Assembly (NCBI RefSeq): GCF_027925145.1
Contig: NZ_AP027130.1
Span: 62,001-126,000 of the forward strand
Source of the DNA: Thermodesulfomicrobium sp. WS
GTDB taxonomy: Bacteria > Desulfobacterota > Desulfovibrionia > Desulfovibrionales > Desulfomicrobiaceae
Direction: 5' to 3'
DNA: 64,000 nt
The notes below the pieces were generated by a model that was not told where the DNA came from, did no database searches, and saw nothing but the letters and a program-made list of their open reading frames with translations. Shown here one piece after another: positions 33,953 through 42,953 of this stretch. Both the position numbers and the translations under genes were made by a program. Within the stretch, counting starts at the first letter, position 1. Every line of letters begins with the position of its first letter.

Positions 33953-34848
33953 CAGCGTTCTCCTCCCAGTCCCAAGTATTGGGCCACATGACGCCCGATC
34001 TCCAGGCATGCATCGGCCTTGTTGAGGGTATACAAATGCACCCCAGGGGCCCCCTTTTGCAAGAGGTCCGCGGCCTGGCGCATGGCGTAGCCGAGGCCAA
34101 GCCCGCGCACACCGGCGTCGCCGTAGCGTTCATGGGCGCGGGTGAGGTCTTCCAAAAAGTCCTGCGGGATGCTCGCCCCGCAAAAGGAAAGCATGCGATG
34201 GAGCGCGGGCAGATTTTGTACCGGTAGCACCCCGGGGATGATGGGCACATCGATGCCAATGGCGCGGGCGCGGTCCACGAAGCGGAAATAGATGTCGTTG
34301 TCGAAGAAAAGCTGGGTGATGACAAAACTCGCCCCGGCCTCCACCTTGTGCTTGAGAAACACCAAGTCCTCTTCCATGGAGCGGGCCTCGGGGTGCTTTT
34401 CCGGGTATCCCGCCACGCCGATGCATACCCCAGGATACTCGCTCACGATAAAGCGCACCAAATCCGAAGCGTGCTGGAATTGGTCGCTCTCGGGCCGAAA
34501 TTGGCTCTCCCCCCGCGGCGGGTCCCCGCGCAGGGCGAGGACATTCTCCACGCCGTTTTCCACAAGCGGCCCCAAAAAGGCCCGCAACCGGGCCTCGCTC
34601 GCCCCCACACAGGTGAGATGCGTCAGCGGCTCCACCCCATACTCCTGCTTGAGGCGCACCCCGATCTCCAGGGTGTTATGCTGGGTGGAGCCACCGGCCC
34701 CATACGTCACCGAACAGAAAAGCGGGTTCAGCGGCGTCAGGGCGCGGACCGTATCGAAAAAACCCGGCCACAGCCGCCGATCCTTGGGAGGAAAAAACTC
34801 CAAGGAGAGAAACGGCCGGCCGCTTGCCAGAAGCTCGTCAATGCGCAT
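33952..34848 (-). CDS. metF: Methylenetetrahydrofolate reductase
   Basis: A 298-residue flavoenzyme of one-carbon metabolism, reducing methylene-THF to methyl-THF for methionine synthesis and the acetyl-CoA route. FLSLEFFPPKD holds the catalytic glutamate region, VTYGAGGSTQHNTL and LALRGDPPRGESQF the FAD-contacting residues, and FVITQLFFDNDIYFRFV the folate-binding segment. Length and order match bacterial MetF. It lies 20 bases after pilC and overlaps asd by one base. Confidence 0.96.
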   Translation of the reverse strand: MRIDELLASGRPFLSLEFFPPKDRRLWPGFFDTVRALTPLNPLFCSVTYGAGGSTQHNTLEIGVRLKQEYGVEPLTHLTCVGASEARLRAFLGPLVENGVENVLALRGDPPRGESQFRPESDQFQHASDLVRFIVSEYPGVCIGVAGYPEKHPEARSMEEDLVFLKHKVEAGASFVITQLFFDNDIYFRFVDRARAIGIDVPIIPGVLPVQNLPALHRMLSFCGASIPQDFLEDLTRAHERYGDAGVRGLGLGYAMRQAADLLQKGAPGVHLYTLNKADACLEIGRHVAQYLGLGGER

Positions 34849-34868
34849 GGGACAACTCTTCCTTCCGG

Positions 34869-36077
34869 TTATTTGGAGACCACATCCGCGATGGAGAAGA
34901 TGGGCAGATACATGCTGATGACCAGACCGCCCACCACCACGCCCAGAAACACGATCATCACCGGTTCGATGAGCGAGGTGAGGGATTCCACGGCCACGTC
35001 CACCTCGTCGTCATAGAAGTCGGCGATCTTCCCGAGCATGGTATCCAAAGCACCCGTCGCCTCACCGATGGAGACCATATGGATGACCATGGGCGGAAAC
35101 ACCCCAGTCTCTTCCAAGGGTTCCGCCAAAGTCTGACCTTCGGCAACGGCCCTGCGCGCCTCGTTCACCCCAAGTTCCACGGTCTTGTTCCCTGAGGTCT
35201 TGGAGACGATGTCGAGGGCGTTCAAGATGGGCACACCACTGGAGACCATGGTGGAAAGGGTGCGGCTGAACTTGGCCACCGCGGCCTTGCGAAGGAGCGG
35301 ACCAAACACCGGCAAAAAGAGCACCCACCGGTCCACCAGGATCTGGCCTTTTTCCCAGCGGTAAAAGAACTTGAAGGCCACAAAGGCGGCCACGGCGCCG
35401 CCGAGGAGCAGGAGAAAGTTGTTGATGACAAAATTACTCAAGTTGATGACGAACACTGTGGGGGCCGGCAGGCTGCCGCCCATGGACTCGAACATGGTCT
35501 TGAATGTGGGAATGACGAAGATGAGGATCACGGCGATGACGGCAATGGCTACGGTCACCACCACCGCAGGATAGATCATGGCGCCTTTGATCTTGGCCTT
35601 GAGCTTGGCGGCCTTTTCGATGTAGTCGGCCAGGCGCAAGAGCACCTGATCCAAAATACCGCCGGCCTCGCCCGCGTTGACCATGTTGGTGTAGAGGGAA
35701 TCGAAGATATCGGGATACTTTCTCAGGGCATCGAACAGCGAGCTTCCGCCCTCGATATCGGCGCGAATGCCGTAGAGCCGCCGCCGCAGCTTGGGATTTT
35801 CCGTCTGCTCGCTCAAAATCTGCAGGGATTGGAGGATGGGCACGCCGGCATTGATCATGGTGGCAAATTGCCGGCTGAAGACCACCATGTCGCGGTCGCT
35901 GACCCCACCTTCCAGGAAGGTGCCCTCCAAGAGGTCCTTGGGCTTGGGCTTGACCTTGATTTCCTGGTAGCCTTTGCGCCGCAGGGCGGCTTCCACGATA
36001 TCCGCGGACGGGGCGTCCATTTCTCCCTTGAGGGTCCGCCCGCCGCGGGTCTTCACCCGGTACAGAAAAATGGCCAT
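34869..36077 (-). CDS. pilC: Type IV pilus / type II secretion inner-membrane platform protein PilC (GspF family)
   Basis: A 402-residue polytopic platform protein. Two GspF domains are present (about 70-190 and 270-395), each with the DRDMVVFSRQFATMINAGVP / KFSRTLSTMVSSGVPILNAL type repeat, and hydrophobic segments near 170-190, 220-245 and 375-395. It should transmit ATPase motion to pilus assembly. ATG 36077 follows AGGAGG. It stands alone: no pilB, pilT, pilin or gsp genes are in the window. It overlaps the NUDIX gene upstream by 25 bases. Confidence 0.92.
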   Translation of the reverse strand: MAIFLYRVKTRGGRTLKGEMDAPSADIVEAALRRKGYQEIKVKPKPKDLLEGTFLEGGVSDRDMVVFSRQFATMINAGVPILQSLQILSEQTENPKLRRRLYGIRADIEGGSSLFDALRKYPDIFDSLYTNMVNAGEAGGILDQVLLRLADYIEKAAKLKAKIKGAMIYPAVVVTVAIAVIAVILIFVIPTFKTMFESMGGSLPAPTVFVINLSNFVINNFLLLLGGAVAAFVAFKFFYRWEKGQILVDRWVLFLPVFGPLLRKAAVAKFSRTLSTMVSSGVPILNALDIVSKTSGNKTVELGVNEARRAVAEGQTLAEPLEETGVFPPMVIHMVSIGEATGALDTMLGKIADFYDDEVDVAVESLTSLIEPVMIVFLGVVVGGLVISMYLPIFSIADVVSK

Positions 36078-36496
36078 ACGCCCTCCTGGTCCCAAAGTCG
36101 CGCCAATTGTGCAAGGAGTGCCGCATCCATGTCCACCAGCGGCAAATCCAGGGCCTGGCGGGGCGAAAACCACCCCAATTGCTGCCCTTCCCGGCCCACA
36201 GGCTCCCCCTGCCAGAAAGCAACGTGAAACACGGTAAGCCTCAAGACCGAATCCCTACGCCGTTTCTCCACAGTTTTCCAGAGGCAAGCAGCGCGAACCG
36301 TGATTCCCAATTCTTCGGCCAACTCGCGGGAGAGCGCGTCCTTCAGGCCCTCGCCTGCATCCACCTTGCCGCCGGGAAACTCCCATAGCCCGCCCAGGTG
36401 TTTGTGCTCCGGCCTGCGCGCAAGCAAGATCTCATGCCCGCGGGTCAAGATCCCGGCGACCACGAGCACCGCGTGCGCGTCTATCCCGGCAGGCAC
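36053..36496 (-). CDS. mutT: NUDIX hydrolase, MutT-like
   Basis: A 147-residue NUDIX protein. The box begins GGKVDAGEGLKDAL and continues RELAEELGI, matching Gx5Ex7REuxEExGu. The N-terminus LLARRPEHKHLGGLWEFPGG is the arrangement typical of 8-oxo-dGTP diphosphatases. The start is probably GTG at 36496, overlapping the ABC-F stop by 16 bases; a later GTG ten codons in is possible. With mutM (17149) and mutY (39961) it would form the GO repair trio, although scattered. Substrate is inferred. Confidence 0.82.
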   Translation of the reverse strand: MPAGIDAHAVLVVAGILTRGHEILLARRPEHKHLGGLWEFPGGKVDAGEGLKDALSRELAEELGITVRAACLWKTVEKRRRDSVLRLTVFHVAFWQGEPVGREGQQLGWFSPRQALDLPLVDMDAALLAQLARLWDQEGVWPFFCTG

Positions 36497-38445
36497 TGCT
36501 CCAGCTCCTGAATCTCCCGCTCCAAATAGGCAAGATCCGTCATCAAGTCTTCGGCAGCGCGGGAGAGTTCGGCAAAGCGGCGGCCAAGCTCCTGGGAGCG
36601 GGCGGCATCGGCGTAGGTGGCCGGGTCGGCCAGCTGGATTTCGACCTCTCCGTGTTCCGCAAGGACTGCGTCGAGCTGCGCCTCCAAGGCCGCGTAGCGT
36701 TCCCGCAGGGGTTTGAGTTGCCGGGAGATGCGGTTGCGCGCCTCTGCCTGCTGGCGGCGCTGCGCCTTGAGGTCCTCCCGGCTGGCTGGCCGCGACGCGA
36801 CTTTGGCCGCAGCAAGAGCGCCGTCCGCCGGCGCCGGGCTGGCGGCCTCCGCCTTGCGGCGCATGTATTCTTCAAAGCCGAAATGATGCGCCACAATGCC
36901 GGAAGGCGTGAGTTCCCAAATCTCGTCCGTGACTTGAGAGAGGAGGTAGCGGTCGTGGGCCACCACGAGCACGGTGCCGGGGTAGCTCTCCAAGGCCTCC
37001 ACCAGCGCCTCGCGGCTTTCCATGTCGAGGTGATTGGTCGGCTCGTCGAGCACCAAGAAATTGGCGCGCTTGAGAAAGAGATGGGCAAGCACCAGGCGGT
37101 TCTTCTCCCCGCCGGAAAGGGCCTCCACCTTCTTGTCCCAATAGCTCTCGCCCAAAAGAAAAAGCCCGAGCACGGACTTGAGCTGAAAATCCGTGCACGC
37201 CGGGGATGCCAAACGTTTGAGTTCCGCCAATACCGGAAAATGCGGACGCAAAATTTCCGTTTGATGCTGGCTGAAATAGCCGATGGTAATGGACGAGCCC
37301 ACGCTCACCGTACCGGCGGTGGGCTCCAAATGCCCGGTGATGAGCTTGAGGAGCGTGGATTTGCCCCGACCGTTGGGCCCCACCAAGGCCACCTTCTGCC
37401 CGCGGTAGAGATGGAAATTGAGGTGGGCGAAAAGCGGCGCATCGGCAAAAGCAAATCCCAAATCCACCGCAGCGACCACGGTCTGGTTGCCGGGGTCCGG
37501 CTCCGGCCAGGAAAAGGAAAGGGAGCGCGCCCGGCGCGCTGGCTCCATGTCCTGGAGCTGATCCTTGAGGCGGGCGATCTGCCCGAGCCGGCTCTGCGCC
37601 TGACGGGCCTTGGTGGCCTTATAGCGGAAACGATCCACAAAGGCCTGTTTGCGGGCGATCTCCTCGCGGAGCTTGGCAGCCTCGCGCTGCGCCTGGGCGG
37701 CCCGCTCCTCGAACCACTCGACGAATTGGCTGAAATTACCGTCCCGGAGCATGGGCTTGCCACCGCCAAGAAAAAGCGTCTTGGTGGCCACCCGGTCCAA
37801 AAAGTAGCGGTCATGGGCCACAAACAGCACCACGCCGGGAAACTGGGTCACGTAGCCTTCCAGCCACTCCACGGCGTCGAGGTCCAGATGGTTGGTCGGC
37901 TCGTCGAGCAGCAGAATGTCCGCGCCGGCCACCAAGACCCGGGCCAACTTGGCCCGTTCCCGCCACCCGCCGCTGAGCGCCTCCACCGGCCGCCGCAACA
38001 TCTTGGGCGCGAATCCCAAACCCGCCAAAATGGCATGGGCCCGGTGCTCCGGGTTGTACCCGTACTGGGCCTCCAGCTCCGCCTGACGCACGGCAAGACG
38101 CTCCAATGCCGTGGTGTCGCCCGCGTCCACGGCAGCCCGCCACTGGTGCCAAAACTCCCCCCACGAGGGGATGGTCTCCAAAACGAAGTCCTCCAAGGCC
38201 ATGGCCAATTGCTCGGCCGAAAGTTCCTGCTCCACATAGCCGACGCGGCTTCCGCGGGGGATATGCACGCTTCCGGCGTCGGGTTCCACTTCCCCGGCCA
38301 CGATCTTGAGCAGCGTGGATTTCCCGCAGCCATTGGGCCCCACCAAGGCCAAGCGCGTCCCGGCGTGGATCTCCAGAGAAAGCTCGGAAAAGAGGTCGCG
38401 GCCGCCAAAAGACTTGGAGACCGCTTGGAGCGTAATCCGTGCCAT
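36481..38445 (-). CDS. ABC-F family ATPase (Uup/YheS-like)
   Basis: A 654-residue soluble tandem ABC ATPase with no membrane domain. Walker A sequences GPNGCGKST and GPNGRGKST, signatures LSGGWRERAKLARVL and LSGGEKNRLVLAHLF, and Walker B motifs LLLDEPTNHLD and LVLDEPTNHLD are intact. A charged linker (about 245-300) separates the two halves, and a C-terminal coiled-coil extension (about 555-650) follows. ABC-F proteins act on ribosomes. The C-terminal coiled coil favours a Uup-like assignment over an antibiotic-resistance subtype. Start directly abuts the preceding stop. Confidence 0.9.
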   Translation of the reverse strand: MARITLQAVSKSFGGRDLFSELSLEIHAGTRLALVGPNGCGKSTLLKIVAGEVEPDAGSVHIPRGSRVGYVEQELSAEQLAMALEDFVLETIPSWGEFWHQWRAAVDAGDTTALERLAVRQAELEAQYGYNPEHRAHAILAGLGFAPKMLRRPVEALSGGWRERAKLARVLVAGADILLLDEPTNHLDLDAVEWLEGYVTQFPGVVLFVAHDRYFLDRVATKTLFLGGGKPMLRDGNFSQFVEWFEERAAQAQREAAKLREEIARKQAFVDRFRYKATKARQAQSRLGQIARLKDQLQDMEPARRARSLSFSWPEPDPGNQTVVAAVDLGFAFADAPLFAHLNFHLYRGQKVALVGPNGRGKSTLLKLITGHLEPTAGTVSVGSSITIGYFSQHQTEILRPHFPVLAELKRLASPACTDFQLKSVLGLFLLGESYWDKKVEALSGGEKNRLVLAHLFLKRANFLVLDEPTNHLDMESREALVEALESYPGTVLVVAHDRYLLSQVTDEIWELTPSGIVAHHFGFEEYMRRKAEAASPAPADGALAAAKVASRPASREDLKAQRRQQAEARNRISRQLKPLRERYAALEAQLDAVLAEHGEVEIQLADPATYADAARSQELGRRFAELSRAAEDLMTDLAYLEREIQELEQCLPG

Positions 38446-38877
38446 TTACTGCGCGCCGAAGAATATATCCAATTGGGTCAGCAGCGACTTGATGGCTGAC
38501 AGCATGCGGGCCTCGGAAAAGTCCTTGGCCAAAAACTTGGTCTGGATGAGGAAGTATTCCTCGCCCTCTTCGCCGATGGGCGGCGTGATGGTCATACACG
38601 CATCCAGCAACTGGGCACTGATGGCCAGCATGTCCAGGACGTCCTCCCGGTCCGCCTCGCTCACCGGCCCCAGGGACAAGGACACGCTCACCGTAGGCAC
38701 GTCGTACGTCCCTACATTGGATTCCAGCACCACAAAACCACTGGCGTCATCCTCTTCGATATCAAACCCCCATACGGCGCCTTCTTCCGTCACATCTCCC
38801 AAAAGTTCCCATTCGGAAACCACGCGGGGAAGCACCTGTTCGATGGTTTCCACATACTGCTGCAATGCTGTGCTCAT
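38446..38877 (-). CDS. Small acidic protein, YbjN/secretion-chaperone-like fold
   Basis: A 143-residue soluble acidic protein without membrane segments. The alternating pattern (VWGFDIEEDDASGFVVLESN, then a beta strand, then helices ending LLTQLDIFF) is reminiscent of YbjN or CesT-type chaperone folds, but I do not recognise a definite family. ATG 38877 is preferred to one three codons upstream because AAGGA would be too close to the latter. The stop is immediately followed by the ABC-F start. Function unknown. Confidence 0.65.
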   Translation of the reverse strand: MSTALQQYVETIEQVLPRVVSEWELLGDVTEEGAVWGFDIEEDDASGFVVLESNVGTYDVPTVSVSLSLGPVSEADREDVLDMLAISAQLLDACMTITPPIGEEGEEYFLIQTKFLAKDFSEARMLSAIKSLLTQLDIFFGAQ

Positions 38878-38901
38878 TGGTATCATATCCTTGATAAGGG
38901 T

Positions 38902-39915
38902 TTATGCCGCCAAAATATAGTGGCGACCTGCCTCGTAGCCGCGGCGTTCCAAAAACGCGGCCACGCGTTCCCGTCCTCCACGGCCTCCCACATACGATAC
39001 AAGGAAGTCCTGCCCGGCAGACTCCATTGCATACCACGAAAATACGGGCTTTCCCGCAAGCGTCTTGCCGATTTTTGCCGGATCCACATCGAGAAAATAC
39101 CGGATCTCCACCCCATGGGCCTCCAAAAGCAGGGCCCGCCGCCGGGAAAGCCGCCCGGCACCCACCACGGCGACGCGCTCGTGTCCTTGGCTATGGAGCC
39201 AACGGGCCAAATACCGGGCCTTGATGGCGTAAAAGGCCTCGGAATCATAGCGCGGATCCGTGCGCGACAGCCGCGTGGGCGGGTCGTTCCAGACAAGGAG
39301 CTCCTGCGGCACCTTGGCCATGCGGACCCCCGCATCGAGCCAGCGCAAGATGGGCTCGTAATCCTCGGGGAAGGGCCCCTCATAGAAGCCCCCCAAGCGG
39401 CTGACAAGAGGCCGACGCCACATGAGGCTGGGATGGGCGAAGGGAGATTCGATGAAGCGGGAGCGGGAGATGGACTCCTCGTCCACCACCGAGTTGGTCC
39501 ACTCCACGTACGCCTGGTACCCACGGGCACGCACCGCGTCCCCGCCAAAACGCACCAAACACCCCACCAGGCCGATATGCGGGTGCGCATCCAAAAAATG
39601 CGCCTGCTCGGCCAACCGCGCCGGCAGGCACACGTCATCGGCGTCCATGCGGGCGACAAACTCCCCCTGACTTTGGGCCAAACCAAAATTGACCGTGGCC
39701 ACGAATCCCTCGTGGGGTCGGAAAAACGGCCGCACGCGAGTGTCCCAGCGGGCGTAGCGCCGCAAGACCTCGGCCGTGGCATCCCTGGAACCATCGTCGA
39801 CGGCGATAACTTCCAGGTCGCCCAAGGTCTGTGCAAGGAGGCTCTCGAGACACGCCGGCAAGGTGTCCTCGGCCTGGTAGCATGGCAACACAACGGAAAC
39901 ACGAGGTTTTCCCAT
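38902..39915 (-). CDS. Glycosyltransferase family 2 with C-terminal nucleotide-binding-like domain
   Basis: A 337-residue GT-A enzyme. VSVVLPCYQAEDTLPACLES, IAVDDGSRDATAEVL and ARMDADDVCLP (DxD) are the GT2 motifs, and MWRRPLVSRLGGFYEGPFPE and PEDYEPILRW follow. After about residue 240 there is a separate Rossmann-like segment, VAVVGAGRLSRRRALLLEAH and IRYFLDVDPAKIG, resembling a small CoA/NAD-binding domain sometimes fused to these enzymes. GGGAGG precedes ATG 39915. Sugar and acceptor unknown. It is separated by 24 bases from the gene at 38877 and is probably co-transcribed with it. Confidence 0.83.
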   Translation of the reverse strand: MGKPRVSVVLPCYQAEDTLPACLESLLAQTLGDLEVIAVDDGSRDATAEVLRRYARWDTRVRPFFRPHEGFVATVNFGLAQSQGEFVARMDADDVCLPARLAEQAHFLDAHPHIGLVGCLVRFGGDAVRARGYQAYVEWTNSVVDEESISRSRFIESPFAHPSLMWRRPLVSRLGGFYEGPFPEDYEPILRWLDAGVRMAKVPQELLVWNDPPTRLSRTDPRYDSEAFYAIKARYLARWLHSQGHERVAVVGAGRLSRRRALLLEAHGVEIRYFLDVDPAKIGKTLAGKPVFSWYAMESAGQDFLVSYVGGRGGRERVAAFLERRGYEAGRHYILAA

Positions 39916-39960
39916 ATCCCTCCCTTTACAAAAGACCGGACGTCGCGTCATGCATGCGGC

Positions 39961-41046
39961 ATGACGCCCTTTGCGCATACCCTCATTCATTGGTTTGCAG
40001 AAAACGCCCGGCCGCTTCCCTGGCGCACCACCAACGATCCGTACCACGTATGGCTGGCGGAGATCATGGCCCAACAGACGCAAATGGATCGGGTCGTGCC
40101 TTATTTTACGCGCTTTGTCGCCCAAATTCCCCATATCCCGGCCTTGGCCGCCGCGCCAGAGGCGCTGGTGCTCAAACTCTGGGAAGGGCTTGGCTATTAC
40201 CGCCGCGCCCACCACCTCATGGCCTGTGCCCGCGTCCTGTGCCAGGATTTGGACGCCCAACTCCCCTCCCACCCGCGGCTGCTCTGCCGTCTTCCCGGCA
40301 TCGGCCCCTATGTGGCCGCAGCCATTGCCAGCATCGCCTACAATCAGGACGTGCCTGTGGTAGACGCCAATGTACTGCGGGTGGTGACGCGGCTTCGCGC
40401 CATCCGGACTCCTGTCACCGCCACGGATACCCGGCAGGCCGTGGCGGCCTTCTGCCGCGAACATCTGCCCTCTGGCCAGGCACGCTTCTTCAACCAAGGA
40501 CTCATGGAACTGGGGGCCCTCATCTGCACCCCGCGGCAGCCCCGCTGCGAGGGCTGCCCGATGGCGCCGCAATGCCGCGCCGCCCAGGACGGCACCACCC
40601 AGGAGCTCCCCGTACGGCTGCCACGGCCCCAGGTGATCCGCATCACCATGGCCACAGGCCTCATCTGGCACCAAGGCCGGGTGCTCGTGCAGCAGCGACG
40701 CCGAGACGACGTGTGGGGCGGGCTGTGGGAATTTCCCGGCGGCGTGGTGGAGGCGGGCGAGCGGCCGGAAGCCGCCGTGTGCCGGGAGATCGCCGAAGAA
40801 ACCGGCCTGACGGTGCAAGCGCCTCGACTGCTGGGTGTCTTCCGGCATAGCTATATGCAGTACCGCGTCACGCTGCACGCCTTCGAAGTGCGCCTTGCAA
40901 GCGACCCCAACCACCTGACCCTCACCGAGGCGGAAACCGCCCGCTGGGCCACCTGGGACGAGGTGCGCGCCCTGCCCTTTCCCGCCGGACACCGCAAATT
41001 GGTGGAGGCCTTAAGCCGCGAGCAGGATCATCCCCATCGGGGCTGA
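39961..41046 (+). CDS. mutY: A/G-specific adenine DNA glycosylase
   Basis: A 361-residue base-excision enzyme removing adenine opposite 8-oxoguanine. WLAEIMAQQTQMDRV holds the catalytic glutamate, LPGIGPYVAAAIASIAY and VPVVDANVLRV the helix-hairpin-helix and aspartate, and CTPRQPRCEGCPMAPQC the [4Fe-4S] cluster. The C-terminal half (about 225-355) is a NUDIX-like 8-oxoG recognition domain (GGLWEFPGGVVEAGERPE). The start MTPFAHTL at 39961 is the only sensible ATG. It is divergent from the GT2 gene. Confidence 0.95.
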   Translation: MTPFAHTLIHWFAENARPLPWRTTNDPYHVWLAEIMAQQTQMDRVVPYFTRFVAQIPHIPALAAAPEALVLKLWEGLGYYRRAHHLMACARVLCQDLDAQLPSHPRLLCRLPGIGPYVAAAIASIAYNQDVPVVDANVLRVVTRLRAIRTPVTATDTRQAVAAFCREHLPSGQARFFNQGLMELGALICTPRQPRCEGCPMAPQCRAAQDGTTQELPVRLPRPQVIRITMATGLIWHQGRVLVQQRRRDDVWGGLWEFPGGVVEAGERPEAAVCREIAEETGLTVQAPRLLGVFRHSYMQYRVTLHAFEVRLASDPNHLTLTEAETARWATWDEVRALPFPAGHRKLVEALSREQDHPHRG

Positions 41047-41131
41047 CATCTCTGCACGTCTCGGGGCACACGCTTCCCACCGTCAGGCCCCTGACACGCC
41101 CCACGGCCCCATCGTCACCCCATCATCCATC

Positions 41132-41147
41132 CTTTGGATATCCAAAG
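41132..41147. promoter_or_regulatory. Perfect 16-base palindrome upstream of the diguanylate cyclase gene
   Basis: CTTTGGATATCCAAAG is a perfect dyad without a loop, located 12 bases upstream of a sigma-54-like element and 52 bases upstream of the ATG. With ATCTTTTTC after it, it might also help terminate mutY transcription. The absence of a loop favours a protein-binding site. Confidence 0.4.
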
Positions 41148-41158
41148 ATCTTTTTCTG

Positions 41159-41174
41159 CGGCAACCTTTTTGCA
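41159..41174 (+). promoter_or_regulatory. Candidate sigma-54 promoter of the diguanylate cyclase gene
   Basis: CGGCAACCTTTTTGCA fits the -24/-12 pattern: GG and GC are separated by exactly ten bases and the TTGCA part is perfect; the first T and the CG after GGCA are not. Transcription would start around 41185, leaving a very short leader that still includes AGGAGG. Confidence 0.4.
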
Positions 41175-41198
41175 TACTCCTTGCCCAGGAGGTATCTC

Positions 41199-42629
41199 AT
41201 GCCGCAGTCCTATTGGTCTCTTGGACTTCCTTTGGCCATCGCCCAGGCCCTCGAAGTCATGCTGACCGCCCCCTTGGCCGCCGCCGAGCCTGCAAAGCTC
41301 GCGGATCTTCGTGAAGATGCGGTCGTTTTCGTGGCAGCGTCCACGTGGGACTCCGTACCGCGCAACACCCGCCGTATCCTGGAACAGGGCGGGCTTGCCT
41401 GCGTGCTGGTGGCGGACACCACCGCCGAGCACGCCCTGGAACTTTTTGCCGCCGGCCGCTTCGTGGCGGTGGTGACGCTTCCCTTGACCACGGAAAAGAT
41501 CACCGTCCTCATCACGCAACTGCGGGAGATGTTCCAGATCAGCGCGGACATGCGCAATATGGCCAAAGAGATCACCCTGGAGCGGGAACTCTTGGTGCGC
41601 AAAAACGAAGAACTCGCCTTTCTCAACGGCGTGCTGCGCAACGCATCGGCCACCCTGGAGATCCAGCAGGTGCTCGCCTCCTACCTCCATGCCCTCACCA
41701 CCCTGGTGCCCGTGCACCAAGCCGCCGCAGTTCTTTGGGAATCCACGGAAAATGGCCTGGAAGCGGATTTCCTCCTCCCCCACGGGGCCCCGGAACTCCA
41801 GGAGCAATGGATCAATCATCTCGGCCACGTCATGGAACGGCTAGGCGGCGGCATCGCCACGGCCTTTCGGCGGGAAGTCCTCAGATGGGGAGAGCCTTTG
41901 CAGCACCCCCCACACAAGGCCGAACTCTTTACCCAGACCCTCCAGACGACCCAGGGGGGGACCTTCGGCGCCCTCGTACTCTGCACCCAAGGGGCCCACA
42001 CCTTGGGGCGAGATCGATTGCGCACCCTGCACGCCGCAGCCAACCACGTGGCCCTGGCCCTGCACAACGCCCTGCGCTTTCGCCGCGTCAAGGCCATGGC
42101 GGACCACGACGGCCTGACCCACATCGCCAACCGCCATGCCTTCGACAAACGGCTGCGGGAGGAGATGAAACGTCACCAGCGGCACGCCCAGGAACTCAGC
42201 CTGCTCATGCTGGACCTCGATTTCTTCAAGGCCGTCAACGATACTTACGGCCACTTGGCTGGAGACATGGTGCTTGCCCGCGTGGGGCAATTGCTGCAGC
42301 GCACCTTACGGGAATCGGACTTCCCGGCCCGGTTCGGCGGCGAAGAATTCATCGTCCTCTTGCCGCAGACCGGTGAAGAGCAGGCGTGGATTCTCGCCGA
42401 GCGCATCCGCAGCCTCATTGCCCAGGAACGCTTTTCCTTCGAGGGCAAGACCTTCCGGGTGACGGCCTCCATCGGCGTCGCCGGCATGCGCCCCGGGGCT
42501 GTCACCCCGCCGGAGGCCCTGGTGCACGAGGCCGATCAGGCCCTCTACCGGGCCAAGACCAGCGGCCGCAACATGGTGTGCGTCTCGTCCGTGTGCGACG
42601 CCTCGACCCCGATCTGCGCCCACTCGTAG
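41199..42629 (+). CDS. Diguanylate cyclase with degenerate N-terminal and GAF-like sensory regions
   Basis: A 476-residue GGDEF protein. Residues about 15-110 look like a degenerate receiver or similar alpha/beta domain (VVFVAASTWDSV), about 110-140 a coiled coil, and about 145-290 a GAF-like domain. The C-terminal GGDEF domain (about 300-460) has MLDLDFFKAVNDTYGHLAGD and RFGGEEFIVLL. The active-site GGEEF is intact and RESD five residues before it is the inhibitory I-site, so an active, feedback-regulated c-di-GMP synthase is expected. AGGAGG precedes ATG 41199. It could act with the PilZ protein at 8224. Confidence 0.88.
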   Translation: MPQSYWSLGLPLAIAQALEVMLTAPLAAAEPAKLADLREDAVVFVAASTWDSVPRNTRRILEQGGLACVLVADTTAEHALELFAAGRFVAVVTLPLTTEKITVLITQLREMFQISADMRNMAKEITLERELLVRKNEELAFLNGVLRNASATLEIQQVLASYLHALTTLVPVHQAAAVLWESTENGLEADFLLPHGAPELQEQWINHLGHVMERLGGGIATAFRREVLRWGEPLQHPPHKAELFTQTLQTTQGGTFGALVLCTQGAHTLGRDRLRTLHAAANHVALALHNALRFRRVKAMADHDGLTHIANRHAFDKRLREEMKRHQRHAQELSLLMLDLDFFKAVNDTYGHLAGDMVLARVGQLLQRTLRESDFPARFGGEEFIVLLPQTGEEQAWILAERIRSLIAQERFSFEGKTFRVTASIGVAGMRPGAVTPPEALVHEADQALYRAKTSGRNMVCVSSVCDASTPICAHS

Positions 42630-42953
42630 CTAGGACGGGATCTCGGTGAGATCGAGGATGGAGTTGTCCGCAGCGGCAAAGGGACAATACCGGTAGGCGT
42701 CGGCCTTCCAATCGTTTTCCCAGCGACTGCCATCGAGCAGATAGCGGAAGGCATACCGCCGGCCGCCGGGGAGCTCCACCACGGCGCGAAAATTCCCTTG
42801 CTTGTCCCGCTGCATGGGCAAGGCCCCGTCCATCCACCGGGTAAATTCCCCCACCAGGGCGGCGCTCGTCGCCCCGCCGCTCTCTTCTGCGGAAAGCGTA
42901 AAGGTGACCTTAAATTTCTTTTTGGACTTCAGGTACTTCTTTTCAATAGCCAT
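42630..42953 (-). CDS. Small CBM48 / AMPK-type glycogen-binding domain protein
   Basis: A 107-residue protein consisting of little more than an isoamylase N-terminal (CBM48-like) beta-sandwich. KKFKVTFTLSAEESGG leads to AALVGEFTRWMDGALPMQRD and FRAVVELPGGRRYAFRYLLD, followed by RWENDWKADAY, a pattern seen in glycogen-branching enzymes and AMPK beta. A lysine-rich N-terminus (KKYLKSKKKFK) precedes it. It has no catalytic domain. ATG 42953 overlaps the glgA stop by 11 bases, so it is co-expressed with glycogen synthase and may target it to glycogen. It ends next to the convergent cyclase gene. Confidence 0.8.
   Translation of the reverse strand: MAIEKKYLKSKKKFKVTFTLSAEESGGATSAALVGEFTRWMDGALPMQRDKQGNFRAVVELPGGRRYAFRYLLDGSRWENDWKADAYRYCPFAAADNSILDLTEIPS

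Noticed and set aside
38902-40992. Apparent 696-codon upstream extension of the family 2 glycosyltransferase
   Set aside because: The extra N-terminal half is antisense to mutY, and a strong ribosome site marks the true start at 39915.
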